DNA of 9,852 bases, from NCBI GenBank assembly GCA_035526665.1, contig DATLBY010000104.1, forward strand, positions 1 to 9,852, written 5' to 3'. This document shows positions 1 to 7,031 of the stretch, piece by piece. The DNA comes from DATLBY01 sp035526665. Lineage in GTDB: Bacteria > Acidobacteriota > Terriglobia > Bryobacterales > Bryobacteraceae. Numbering within the stretch: position 1 is the first letter of the stretch; every line of letters starts with the position of its first letter. The translations under genes and the position numbers were made by a program. The notes beneath the pieces were generated by a model that ran no database searches, was not told where the DNA came from, and saw only the letters and a list, made by a program, of their open reading frames with translations.

Positions 1-121
1 GGCGCGAGCTGCCAGCCTGCCTCATGGCTCAAGTCGCTTCAGGCACCATCGCCGCGGTTGGTAGCGACCGCGATGCCGCGGTTATTCACCTGGCGCCATG
101 AGTAACAGGTTCAGCGTGACC
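1..121. other. Unassigned left edge, downstream of the beta-helix gene
   Basis: No gene can be assigned here. Two plus-strand frames are open from the left edge, ending at TGA 99-101 and TAA 103-105, so this could be the 3' end of a converging gene, but 32-34 codons are too few to choose a frame or family. An imperfect inverted repeat lies at 47-75 (arms CATC/GATG and GCGGT/ACCGC, 8-nt loop, 3-nt bulge on one arm), but no T-run follows it on either strand. The 9-bp word GCCGCGGTT occurs at 51-59 and 75-83. An ATG at 25 on the minus strand opens a frame to the edge, without a clear ribosome binding site. Confidence 0.3.
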
Positions 122-1792
122 TCAATATAGTTCCCAAGGCGCGCGCGAGAATCCCGGGGCCATCTCCCGTCCGAAACGTAACGGCGGCATTCCATTTTCG
201 AACGCGCCTATGTCGGGCGCCGCACCGCGGTATTCGTCATTAAATCCAGGCAAGCGGATGCCGGCATCCAGCGCCGGATTCTTCACCTGCACCACGGGAT
301 CGGTAATCGCTGTCGTTTGCCCATTTCTCTTGTACTCCGCCCGGCCCCATTCAATTCTGTCCATTGTGGACGCAAGAAACCAAGTGAGGTGGTCACTCGG
401 TAAAAACATCGACCGGATAAAGCCGCCGCCGAGATAGCCACCCGTGAGATCGTTCTTGAAATCGTTCCCGGGCTCTCCTCGAAGCTGTGGATAGGTACGG
501 CCCCTCGCATAAAAGATATTGTTCCGGCTGACCGCATTATGCAGTTCGTGGCTGCTGAAAACGTCCAGGGCGCCGTTCGGCTGTAGCGCCGTATTGTGGA
601 AGATAAACCGGTAGCCCAATCCTGTACTGACTCGCTCGCCGTTGATGTTGAGAAAATTCATGCCAGTCTTGATCATCATCCCGCCGGAGCGATCCTGATG
701 CGAAATGCGGCTTTCGCCGAAAACATTTCGGAAAACGTACAGCGGACCCATCGCCGTGGCCGCCGTGGCGACGTGAACAAACGTGTGGTGAATATAGTTG
801 CTCCAGATTCTCACGTTCATGTTGGCGCCTTCGCTTTCGATGGCGTCATCCCAACAATTCGATATCACGTTGCCGTAAATATCCGAGTCCCGGTTGGGGC
901 TGCCCTTGAAACTGTAATTGCTCGCGCCGCCGATACCGTCGTTGAACCCGTGATCTTCCGTAGACCGAATAGTGTTGTAGCGGATCACGTTGCCGCCGCG
1001 GGAGTCGACCAGGCTGATCCCCTGTGGGCCTGAGGGGTGACCGCTCTCCCAGTCGTTCGCTCCGCTGCGCGGGTACTCTATGAGGTTCCGCTGAATCACC
1101 AGATGCCCTGCATCCGCCTCCGCGTAAACGCCACTGTCGCTTCCCGAGGAGATACCCCAGACGCGGGCGCCGCCCACGCGGCCCCAGCCGGTGATATGAC
1201 AATCCTCAATCACGACGTGCTGCACGCCTTTCCGGATTAGCACGCCATGAACACCGGCATTTTTTAGCTCGAGACCTCGAAGAATTACGTAATCGGCCTC
1301 GATGACCACGTTGTGCTCGGATACATTGAAGACGTCGCTAACGTATTTAGCGCCTGCCGCCGGCGTTACAAGGCGCCACCCGGTCTCGTTGCCGCCTTCG
1401 CTGACGTGCAAAGTTTGATCCGCGGTTCCGCCCGGCAGGAAGGTTGTCTTGCCAACAGGGAACGTTTCGCTGAGCGTCCTCACGTGCACGCTCACCGCGG
1501 CGCCGCCAGTCTCAAGCCGGATCTCATAGGGTGTATCCGGCCTTAGGCTGACAAGCGAGCCTCGATACTGCCGCTCACGCGCGTCGTAGATGAGTGGGTA
1601 ACCCTCACGCCATTCGTTAGTGGCCGCAACACGGTAGCGGAGCCGGCAGGGCTCCGCGGCCAACGGACGATTGTAGTACAGCCCCACAGATTCAAATGTG
1701 GGAATAGCCCAAGCCTCGGCGTCGCCGGCGGCCAGCAGCGGCCCCGCCAAGCCGGCGGCTAAAAGTATTGATAAGATCGGCAGCATGCCCAT
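122..1792 (-). CDS. Secreted right-handed parallel beta-helix protein with N-terminal Fn3-like domain
   Basis: A 556-aa predicted exported protein. Residues 1-22 form a hydrophobic signal peptide ending in an Ala-rich cleavage region, though with no basic residue at its N terminus. Residues about 28-107 resemble a fibronectin-III-like beta-sandwich, including the typical LRPDTPYEIRL strand near 83-93. Residues about 150-430 show the short repeated strand pattern of a right-handed beta-helix (for example NVVIEADYVILRGLEL near 161-176), with Asp/Glu-rich turns such as NCWDDAIESEG near 312-322. The tail ends with the ALDAG...PDIGAFE signature common at the C terminus of secreted beta-helix proteins. 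This fold is used by polysaccharide lyases, epimerases and glycan-binding proteins; no catalytic set is clear enough to name a reaction. The ATG overlaps the stop of the upstream small gene (TAATG), which implies translational coupling. A second ATG two codons in (1786) is an alternative start. Confidence 0.85.
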   Translation of the reverse strand: MGMLPILSILLAAGLAGPLLAAGDAEAWAIPTFESVGLYYNRPLAAEPCRLRYRVAATNEWREGYPLIYDARERQYRGSLVSLRPDTPYEIRLETGGAAVSVHVRTLSETFPVGKTTFLPGGTADQTLHVSEGGNETGWRLVTPAAGAKYVSDVFNVSEHNVVIEADYVILRGLELKNAGVHGVLIRKGVQHVVIEDCHITGWGRVGGARVWGISSGSDSGVYAEADAGHLVIQRNLIEYPRSGANDWESGHPSGPQGISLVDSRGGNVIRYNTIRSTEDHGFNDGIGGASNYSFKGSPNRDSDIYGNVISNCWDDAIESEGANMNVRIWSNYIHHTFVHVATAATAMGPLYVFRNVFGESRISHQDRSGGMMIKTGMNFLNINGERVSTGLGYRFIFHNTALQPNGALDVFSSHELHNAVSRNNIFYARGRTYPQLRGEPGNDFKNDLTGGYLGGGFIRSMFLPSDHLTWFLASTMDRIEWGRAEYKRNGQTTAITDPVVQVKNPALDAGIRLPGFNDEYRGAAPDIGAFENGMPPLRFGREMAPGFSRAPWELY

Positions 1793-2145
1793 TATTGTGC
1801 GCGCTTCAGCGTAAACTCACGCGCTTGTCCGCCTTCACGCGTCCGAGTCATCTTGATCTGGTCGCCGGAAACCTTTCCTTCGAACGCAACTTTAGCGTTG
1901 CCTCCCGGCACACTAAAGGAGATTTGATTAGCGGAGACTTTCCCATCCTGCAGCTCAACTTCACCTTGCGGACCACTCAGGGTTCCGGTCAATTTATCGC
2001 CGTCTACTTTGAAAATGAACGTCGCCTCAGCAGCCGAATTGCGGCTTGGAACTTGACCTGACCATTTCCCCGCCACCCCTTCGGCCGCCATAACGGCGCA
2101 CAGGATGCAAAGCCCCAAGGCTAACAGCTTCATTGTCTGATTCAT
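1792..2145 (-). CDS. Small exported beta-sheet protein (calycin-like), function unknown
   Basis: A 117-aa protein. Residues 1 to about 21 are a signal peptide (Lys6, then a Leu/Ala/Cys-rich core). The mature part, about 95 residues, is a series of short alternating strands with the repeated pattern GD-K-T/KGT-SG and KVSG-QI: a GKWSG opening strand, then FIFKVDGDKLTGTLSG, DGKVSANQISFSV, FEGKVSGDQIKMTRT and a final REFTLKR strand. This resembles small exported proteins common in acidobacteria, often seen near secreted carbohydrate-active proteins. An up-and-down or lipocalin-like barrel is my structural guess. The start at 2145 is supported by GAAGGA with an 8-nt spacer; Met5 (2133) is a weaker alternative. 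It is the first gene of a two-gene unit with the beta-helix protein. No enzyme motif is visible, so a ligand-binding or accessory role is possible but unproven. Confidence 0.8.
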   Translation of the reverse strand: MNQTMKLLALGLCILCAVMAAEGVAGKWSGQVPSRNSAAEATFIFKVDGDKLTGTLSGPQGEVELQDGKVSANQISFSVPGGNAKVAFEGKVSGDQIKMTRTREGGQAREFTLKRAQ

Positions 2146-2153
2146 GGTGATAT

Positions 2154-2159
2154 TCCTTC
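2154..2159 (-). promoter_or_regulatory. Ribosome binding site of the small exported protein
   Basis: GAAGGA on the minus strand lies 8 nt before the ATG at 2145. It is a good Shine-Dalgarno match and favours this ATG over the in-frame ATG at 2133. Confidence 0.6.
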
Positions 2160-2182
2160 AATTCAAAAGTTACTGCTCTGAC

Positions 2183-2188
2183 ATTGTA
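2183..2188 (-). promoter_or_regulatory. Candidate -10 element for the minus-strand two-gene unit
   Basis: TACAAT on the minus strand matches the sigma-70 -10 consensus at 5 of 6 positions. It would place the transcription start near 2176, giving a leader of about 30 nt that contains the GAAGGA ribosome binding site. The best -35 candidate at a 17-bp spacer (AGTACA) matches only 3 of 6 positions, so the call is tentative. Confidence 0.3.
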
Positions 2189-2271
2189 TGTGAGAACCGG
2201 TAGTTTGTACTGCCCACTATGCCGGTGCACCGCACCCCCTGGATGCTCAGTGATCCCTCAGGGCTGCTGGA

Positions 2272-2280
2272 TGTTAAAAT
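2272..2280 (+). promoter_or_regulatory. Candidate extended -10 promoter of the outer-membrane barrel gene
   Basis: TGTTAAAAT fits the extended -10 form TGnTATAAT with one mismatch. No good -35 box sits 17 bp upstream (GATCCC), as expected if the TG extension compensates. The predicted transcription start near 2287 lies only about 6 nt before the ATG at 2293, and no Shine-Dalgarno sequence is visible between them, so the mRNA would be leaderless or nearly so. The in-frame TAA at 2275-2277 lies inside this element and rules out a start further upstream. Confidence 0.4.
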
Positions 2281-2292
2281 AGCACTATCCCC

Positions 2293-4872
2293 ATGTATCT
2301 TCTGCTCTGCCTGTTGGCGCTGGGTGTTTCCTGCGCTTATACACAACAACCTACCCCGGCCAACCCTCGGGAAACTCGCAAGACCGCCGCGAACGGACCG
2401 AATGAGGACACAGCAGCCGCGCGCCGCAATGAGAATGTCCAGGTAAACCGCATTGATAACGATGCGCTCAAGGAAGCCAACGTCCGTCTGGGAGATACCA
2501 TCACGCTGATAGCGGAACCGCTGGTCGAGACCGGTTACTATGCCACGGAACATGGCAGGCCGCCCGGCGAGGTGATTGTTCTCCGTCCCCTATTGCTGGC
2601 GCCTCATTGGCACGGAGAGCTTTTTGAATCTCATCAGAATAGCGTCTTCAACGCACGCACGTTTTTCCAGGTCGGACCGGTACGGCCTTCTCATCAGAAT
2701 CAATATGGCGGCAGATTTGGAGGATCCATTCCGCGCGCGGGCTTCTTCTCGGGTTCGTTCTCGCAGCACAAGATCAGGGGTATGGTGAACGGCAACGTGC
2801 TGGTCCCCCTTCCCTCTGAGCGCGTTCCGCTCGCCACCGATCCCACATTGCGAGCATTCGTGGCACGCTTGCTGGCGTCTTATCCGGCGGAACTTCCCAA
2901 TCGTCCGGATTTCGATTCCCGCGCACTGAATACGAATGCGCCGCAACGGATCGACGAAACCGGTGGCAGTCTGCGGCTCGACCGGCAGCTCGGGAGCAAG
3001 GGCAAAGTCGTGGCGTCGCAATCCTTAAACCGGCAAAGCATTCATGCGTTCCAGCTAATAGCAGGGCAAAATCCTGATACTGAGATTCATAACCACCGCT
3101 CTCAGCTGACTTATCTTGGCGAGCTATCCCCGAATACACAGTTTTCGGCCGGCGTTGGGTTTTCGCGCATTCGATCCGACCTCAGACCTGAGCCCAACGC
3201 CGTCCCCACCCGCATGCGCATGGGATATCAGATCGAAGAGTTAGGTCCCGACGGCCAGTTCCCGATCGACCGGGCGCAGAATACCTATCGATGGGGCGCT
3301 GTCTTCACCCATCGGGCAGGCGACGGCCGCCACACCCTCACCTTTGGCGGAGACATGAGCCGGTTCCAGCTAAACGGGGTGGAAACGAACAACCAACGTG
3401 GTTATTTCGCCTTTACCAATAATTCCGGGAGATCTGCGATTGAAAACTTTCGTATGGGTACGCCATCCAGCTACGAAGTGAGCCTCGGTCAGATGGAGCG
3501 GGGATTCCGTAACCTTCAGGCGAATCTCTTCTGGGCCGACCAGTGGAAAGCGACCCCGCGCCTGCAGATCTACTATGGACTCCGCTATAACCTCGAGTCC
3601 GCCCCAACGGAAGTAAATCACCTGAACCAAGTTCCCTACGGGTGCGACTGCAACAACCTCAGCCCACGTTTTGGTATCGCAGCCAGGCTTCCCGCCAATT
3701 GGCTGCTGCGAACCAACTACACAATTTCGTTCGGCCAAATCCCTGCCGTAACCTATCAGCAAATTCGGTACAACCTTCCGCTGGTCCGTTACATTCAACT
3801 GCAGAACCCGGATCTGTTGGATCCTTTGCGCGGGCTCGATCTCAACAAACCTAACGCACGCACGGTTCCGACCGTGTTCTCGCCCGATCTGGTGTCACCT
3901 TACTCTCACCAGTACAACTTCACTCTGGAGCGCCCGATTGCCAAACAATATGCGCTACGAATCGGCTATCTTGGGAGCCGTACGTTCAAGCTTTTAAATC
4001 CATATGTGGAGAATCGCGCGCTAGTGGTTCCCGGTATTCCGCTGACCTTGGATACAGTGGATGCACGCCGTCCCGATCCCCGCTATTACGAAGTAAACCG
4101 GATCGTCAATGGAGGCATCGCCTATTTGGATGCCGCTCAGGTCACGCTCACGGCATCGCTACCCAGTGGATTGCTTTGGGGCGCCACGTACACCTTCAGC
4201 AAAGCGATTGATGAGGGTTCCGATTACACCGCGACCGCCGCCAATCGCGACCTGGCTCGGGCCCGTAGCCAATCGCAATTCGATTCACTCCACGATAAAA
4301 AGGGTCTCAGCAACTTCGATTCCCCTCACTCGCTAGTCTTGTACTATTCCTACAGACTGCCCGCCCTCATTCGCAGTGGCTGGGGAAGCTGGTTGGCCCG
4401 GGATTGGCAGATCTCCGGATCCACGCTGGCGAAAACAGGTACTCCCCTCACACTCTATATCGGCAGCGACGCCCCGGGCTTCGGGAATGTGGACGGCGGC
4501 CCCAGCGAGCGACCCAACATCCTCGATCCCTCGATTCTTGGCGCGAGCATCGGAAATCCTGACACGGCTCCGCTCATTCTTCGCCGGGATCGCTTCTCCT
4601 ACATTTCCCCCGGCGAGTCTCGCGGCAGCTTAGGCCGCGGTACTTTTCGTAAAGGCGGAATCGCGAATTGGAACGCCGCACTCACGCGAGCGTGGCTCTG
4701 GGGCAGCACGGCTGAGCGAAGCCTCCAGTTTCGCGTGGAAGCTTTCAACCTGACCAACCATCCCCAATTTGACGAGCCGCAACGGAACCTGACCTCGCCC
4801 GCATTCGGAAAGATCACCAATACCCTCAACGACGGGCGGGTGTTTCAGTTGAGCCTAAAACTCTTGTTGTAG
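2293..4872 (+). CDS. Oar-like TonB-dependent-receptor-type outer-membrane beta-barrel protein, short N terminus
   Basis: An 859-aa predicted outer-membrane protein. Residues 1-15 form a hydrophobic export signal, unusual in having no basic residue before the core. Residues about 20-48 are polar and low in complexity. Residues about 49-100 (ENVQVNRIDNDALKEANVRL and onward) may be a reduced plug. From about 105 the protein is barrel-like: alternating amphipathic strands, many Tyr/Arg/Asn residues, Oar-type motifs such as NNLSPRFGIA near 454-463, WGATYTFSKAIDEGSDY near 630, FDSPHSLVLYYSYRLP, and a closing FRVEAFNLTNHPQF...ISNTLNDGR-like region ahead of the last strand. Oar-like receptors are usually near 1,000-1,100 aa with an N-terminal carboxypeptidase-regulatory domain and a plug; that domain is absent here and no TonB box is clear. 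The last residue is Leu rather than the usual aromatic. A CxC pair (Cys451, Cys453) sits in a loop. ATG 2293 is the only possible start in this frame because a TAA lies 15 nt before it. Substrate is unknown; uptake of, or binding to, polymer fragments fits the neighbours. Confidence 0.8.
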   Translation: MYLLLCLLALGVSCAYTQQPTPANPRETRKTAANGPNEDTAAARRNENVQVNRIDNDALKEANVRLGDTITLIAEPLVETGYYATEHGRPPGEVIVLRPLLLAPHWHGELFESHQNSVFNARTFFQVGPVRPSHQNQYGGRFGGSIPRAGFFSGSFSQHKIRGMVNGNVLVPLPSERVPLATDPTLRAFVARLLASYPAELPNRPDFDSRALNTNAPQRIDETGGSLRLDRQLGSKGKVVASQSLNRQSIHAFQLIAGQNPDTEIHNHRSQLTYLGELSPNTQFSAGVGFSRIRSDLRPEPNAVPTRMRMGYQIEELGPDGQFPIDRAQNTYRWGAVFTHRAGDGRHTLTFGGDMSRFQLNGVETNNQRGYFAFTNNSGRSAIENFRMGTPSSYEVSLGQMERGFRNLQANLFWADQWKATPRLQIYYGLRYNLESAPTEVNHLNQVPYGCDCNNLSPRFGIAARLPANWLLRTNYTISFGQIPAVTYQQIRYNLPLVRYIQLQNPDLLDPLRGLDLNKPNARTVPTVFSPDLVSPYSHQYNFTLERPIAKQYALRIGYLGSRTFKLLNPYVENRALVVPGIPLTLDTVDARRPDPRYYEVNRIVNGGIAYLDAAQVTLTASLPSGLLWGATYTFSKAIDEGSDYTATAANRDLARARSQSQFDSLHDKKGLSNFDSPHSLVLYYSYRLPALIRSGWGSWLARDWQISGSTLAKTGTPLTLYIGSDAPGFGNVDGGPSERPNILDPSILGASIGNPDTAPLILRRDRFSYISPGESRGSLGRGTFRKGGIANWNAALTRAWLWGSTAERSLQFRVEAFNLTNHPQFDEPQRNLTSPAFGKITNTLNDGRVFQLSLKLLL

Positions 4873-7014
4873 TCATCGCCGGGATGGCTGCTTCTCATGC
4901 AGTTGCACGAAGCGGGCAATCGCGCTGTTTGGAGCATCCTGGCTGATTACGCCAATGTCCCCGGCAAAGAGCCTGCCTGCTGTTTCCGCAGACTTCGGAC
5001 GCCAATCCCCGTCCAATGGATTGACGATCAGGCCCGGGATGCGCGCCGAGGCGAGTAGGCCGGGCAAGTCGAAATAGCGCAGCGCATCGAAAGGGAAGAA
5101 GATCGGCGGGATTTCGCGATCCAGGGGAGCGCTTCGATCCTGATTCGACGAACGCAGCTCATAAGAGCGGGGTAAGGACTCCGGCCGATCGAGAAAGTCA
5201 CGGAAGCTCACAAATCCGTCTCTCAGAAGAAACCAACTTAAGGGTATTCGCTTCGAATGCCGGTTATAGCCAATCAGGTAACTACAGGCCAGCGCCGCGT
5301 TTGGTCCCCGAGCGTAGATTGCCACACGCGGCGCACCGATCTCGGGCGCGGCATTGACAACCTGTAACGAGCGCAGCAGATCCCACGCCTGCCGCCATAC
5401 GAAATTCTCACCCTGCATCAAACTGATGGCGAAAATCCATGTCTTCCTGGGACTAGCCAGCTCGCCGATCCCGCGCGGATCTACAGCCAGTACGGCCCAA
5501 TCCTCCTTCAAGGACTGCTCCACCACCGGATCGGCGAATACCGCCTCTTTGCCACGATCGTCCACTGCCAGCAAAAGGCCCTGCATTTTTCTTTTCGGCC
5601 GCAACAAAATGGCTGGCGCCTGCAGATCGGATTCGGTAGGGACCGTAAGTCTCTGCATGCGTTCCGGACCAATCTGCGGGGTCCATGGAACCGCAGGCGG
5701 CCAGGGGCCGAGCGCCCCGACCAGGTCAATCTTCGCAGGCGATCGAGGGAGAGCGCCGGCAACCTTCTGGGCGGCGCCTACCAGGGAGGGTCCGGACGAT
5801 TTATTTTCGCCGGGAGAGAATGAGCGCAGCTCCGGTGCGTCAAAAGCCAGCGTAACCGTGGGCGGTTCGGGGACAGGACTGCCGTCGCCCTGCTGCATCA
5901 ACCAGCGGCGGAACCATCCGTAGGCGGCTTGCCGCTTTCGGATCTGGTATCCGTGCCCTTCCGCATTGTCCTCGAAGTACCCGAATTGTTGAGGTATTCC
6001 ATACGATTTGTACAGGTGGCGGCCATGGTCCACTACTTCATGGACACCTGCAATCGGAAAGCTGGCGTCTTGCGCTGCCGCCACGATGAGCACCGGCTTC
6101 GGAGCCGACATGGTGAGCAGTTCGTGATTGTTCGCATAGCGGAATAGCACCGGCACGTAATGACAGTGATCAGATGGGTCCCAGTCGCGGGGAATACGAA
6201 CCATGGCCTGCTCATGAAAATTACAAGTACCCACCACTGGGACTGCGACGGAAATCCGATCGTCGAGCGCGGCGTTCATCCAGGTATTGAACCCGCCGCC
6301 GGAAGCACCAGTCATGCCAATTCGTCTCGGATCCACCTCAGGACGTGTCAGCAGATATTCGAGCGCGACCTGGGTGTCATACACAGCGTAGCCCTGTTGA
6401 GATACGCCCGCCAGCAGGCCCTCCGTTCGCCTGTGATCCCGCGAGGATAGCCCGCGCTCGCCTTGGCCGATCGTCTCAAAATTGAGAACAATAAATCCGA
6501 ATTTCGCCATGTTGATGCAGAAAGCCTGAAAATCGGGACGGCTCTTGCTGTCAGGGAACCAGTGACCGTTGTAAAACAGCACGGCTGGAGCACGGCCCTC
6601 GCGCCGGGTCGGAATGTACAGCTGCGCGGGAATCCACTCGCCCGGCAGGCCCTGGTAGACGACATTCTCGACGCGGTATCCATCCCCGCGTAGCGTAGAG
6701 ACGACCCGCGATTTGAGATCCGGCGGCCAAGGGAGCCGCTTATGCCCGAGCGAACGCTCCAGATTATGCTGGAGCTCGGCTCTTGTCCGATCGGCTTCCG
6801 CGCGGCTGGCGGCGTGCGGCACCGAATCGAGCGTTGCCTTCATCCTCGATGCGAGATTGCGTACCGTCGGGTCCTCCGAACCGCTGGCCTCCGGGGGACG
6901 CAGGCGCCGTGCTTCCGCTTCCCAATCGGCAGCCCGACCGGCAGAGGCAATCAGCGCGGTCAGAACAAGTGCTGGAAGGAGTCGCTTACTTTTCGTACTG
7001 AATTGCTGCCGCAT
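4873..7014 (-). CDS. Exported tandem alpha/beta-hydrolase, acetylxylan-esterase-like; second domain degenerate
   Basis: A 713-aa protein. Residues 1-29 are a signal peptide (basic start, Leu/Ala core, AGRAAD cleavage region), placing it in the periplasm or outside. Residues about 30-375 form an alpha/beta-hydrolase domain like those annotated as acetylxylan or carbohydrate esterases. It has an oxyanion-hole strand FYNGHW (147-152), the nucleophile elbow GASGGG with Ser238, and the likely acid Asp316 and base His354 (in EGHGYQ). Residues about 460-713 look like a second hydrolase fold: DPRGIG (512-517) and GLIVNPLDGD (661-670) align with the first copy, but the elbow reads ARGPN, with Gly570 in place of Ser, and no GH motif is present near the end. 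The likely reaction is removal of ester groups from a polysaccharide, by family. It is the third gene of the minus-strand operon, 17 nt after the peptidase gene. GGAT with a 7-nt spacer serves the ATG at 7014, which is preceded by an overlapping ATG-TAA. Its stop directly abuts the converging barrel gene. Confidence 0.85.
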   Translation of the reverse strand: MRQQFSTKSKRLLPALVLTALIASAGRAADWEAEARRLRPPEASGSEDPTVRNLASRMKATLDSVPHAASRAEADRTRAELQHNLERSLGHKRLPWPPDLKSRVVSTLRGDGYRVENVVYQGLPGEWIPAQLYIPTRREGRAPAVLFYNGHWFPDSKSRPDFQAFCINMAKFGFIVLNFETIGQGERGLSSRDHRRTEGLLAGVSQQGYAVYDTQVALEYLLTRPEVDPRRIGMTGASGGGFNTWMNAALDDRISVAVPVVGTCNFHEQAMVRIPRDWDPSDHCHYVPVLFRYANNHELLTMSAPKPVLIVAAAQDASFPIAGVHEVVDHGRHLYKSYGIPQQFGYFEDNAEGHGYQIRKRQAAYGWFRRWLMQQGDGSPVPEPPTVTLAFDAPELRSFSPGENKSSGPSLVGAAQKVAGALPRSPAKIDLVGALGPWPPAVPWTPQIGPERMQRLTVPTESDLQAPAILLRPKRKMQGLLLAVDDRGKEAVFADPVVEQSLKEDWAVLAVDPRGIGELASPRKTWIFAISLMQGENFVWRQAWDLLRSLQVVNAAPEIGAPRVAIYARGPNAALACSYLIGYNRHSKRIPLSWFLLRDGFVSFRDFLDRPESLPRSYELRSSNQDRSAPLDREIPPIFFPFDALRYFDLPGLLASARIPGLIVNPLDGDWRPKSAETAGRLFAGDIGVISQDAPNSAIARFVQLHEKQPSRR

Positions 7015-7031
7015 TACATTAATCCGTTTCG

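Noticed and set aside
47..75. Imperfect hairpin downstream of the beta-helix gene as an intrinsic terminator
   Set aside because: The arms are interrupted by a 3-nt bulge and no T-run follows on either strand.
596..1033. A 145-codon plus-strand frame opposite the beta-helix gene
   Set aside because: It is antisense to the repeated beta-helix coding region; its apparent regularity mirrors the repeats of the true gene.
2095..2145. Lipoprotein signal at Cys13 or Cys16 of the small exported protein
   Set aside because: Neither Cys is preceded by a good lipobox, and ordinary cleavage near the AVMAAEG segment fits better.
2293..2340. Lipoprotein signal (Cys14) at the start of the barrel protein
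   Set aside because: The residues before Cys are GVS, without the Leu or Val expected at -3, and outer-membrane barrels normally use a Sec signal with Ala-type cleavage.
5354..5923. A 189-codon plus-strand frame opposite the esterase gene
   Set aside because: It lies wholly antisense to a well-supported gene, has no recognisable domain, and is expected from the GC-rich codon use of the real gene.
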